From the NCBI GenBank assembly GCA_022511485.1, contig JAFLUJ010000046.1, positions 1-5,736 of the forward strand: a DNA stretch of 5,736 nt. The letters are read 5' to 3'. Position 1 is the first letter of the stretch. Each line of letters starts with the position of its first letter. The notes beneath the pieces are model-generated. The model did no database searches, was not told the origin of the DNA, and was given only the letters and a program-made list of their open reading frames with translations. This document shows, one piece after another, positions 5,676-5,736 of this stretch. This stretch comes from Oscillospiraceae bacterium. Lineage in GTDB: Bacteria; Bacillota; Clostridia; Oscillospirales; Ruminococcaceae. The translations under genes and the position numbers were made by a program.

Positions 5676-5689
5676 TGTTAGTTATACTA

Positions 5690-5723
5690 GGCTCTATTGC
5701 AAATCAAGCAATGATTTGCAATA
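5690..5723. repeat. Hairpin with insertion-sequence-like end
   Basis: TATTGCAAATCA (5695-5706) is exactly complementary to TGATTTGCAATA (5712-5723) with a 5-nt loop. The 14 bases from 5690, GGCTCTATTGCAAA, differ at two positions from the IS26-type terminal repeat GGCACTGTTGCAAA as I recall it, and also begin like ISL3-family ends (GGCTCT). It may be the left end of an insertion sequence whose body lies beyond the window. There is no good T-tract after the hairpin, so an operon terminator is less likely. The hairpin is seen directly; the mobile-element reading is inference. Confidence 0.55.
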
Positions 5724-5736
5724 CCTCTGAGCTTTG

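Overview
The window looks like a chromosomal segment of a low-to-mid GC, anaerobic Firmicute of the Ruminococcaceae/Oscillospirales kind (possibly a gut or rumen Ruminococcus). The inference rests on the gene content (a cytoplasmic GH113-type mannanase, a SpeA-type arginine decarboxylase, an E. coli-type SpeD), purine-rich Shine-Dalgarno sites, some GTG/TTG starts, and consensus sigma-A-like promoters. No gene here fixes the genus.

Layout. (1) Positions 1-45 hold a perfect 15-bp-arm palindrome that abuts a Nudix hydrolase gene lacking its N-terminal strand region (46-444). (2) An AT-rich DUF4304-like small gene follows (485-883). (3) A complete, more GC-rich gene for an intracellular glycoside hydrolase like family 113 beta-mannanase lies at 945-1907. 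(4) The RNA section holds rnpB (RNase P RNA, about 1972-2315, + strand) with its own promoter and a strong terminator. It converges on a tRNA-Arg(CCT) gene on the minus strand (2537-2611, CCA encoded). The tRNA has its own promoter and two similar minus-strand terminators in tandem. (5) A non-coding AT-rich stretch (2612-2933) carries the back-to-back promoters of the tRNA and the next operon, plus a three-unit 10-bp tandem repeat and a 14-bp palindrome. (6) A polyamine operon runs rightward: speD (S-adenosylmethionine decarboxylase), a small predicted lipoprotein of unknown function, and speA (arginine decarboxylase). (7) Just after speA the window ends in another hairpin, which begins with a sequence resembling an insertion-sequence terminal repeat.

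Function. SpeA would turn arginine into agmatine, the first step to putrescine. SpeD would make decarboxylated S-adenosylmethionine, the aminopropyl donor for spermidine. The synthase (speE) and the agmatine-to-putrescine enzymes are not in view. The lipoprotein between them is the least explained coding gene. RNase P RNA would mature the 5' end of the adjacent tRNA, but the pairing of the two genes is probably only positional.

Both window edges carry AT-rich hairpins of the sort found at mobile-element ends. The segment may therefore be bounded by insertion sequences, although no transposase gene is visible. No CRISPR array, phage module or clearly new multi-gene system is present.
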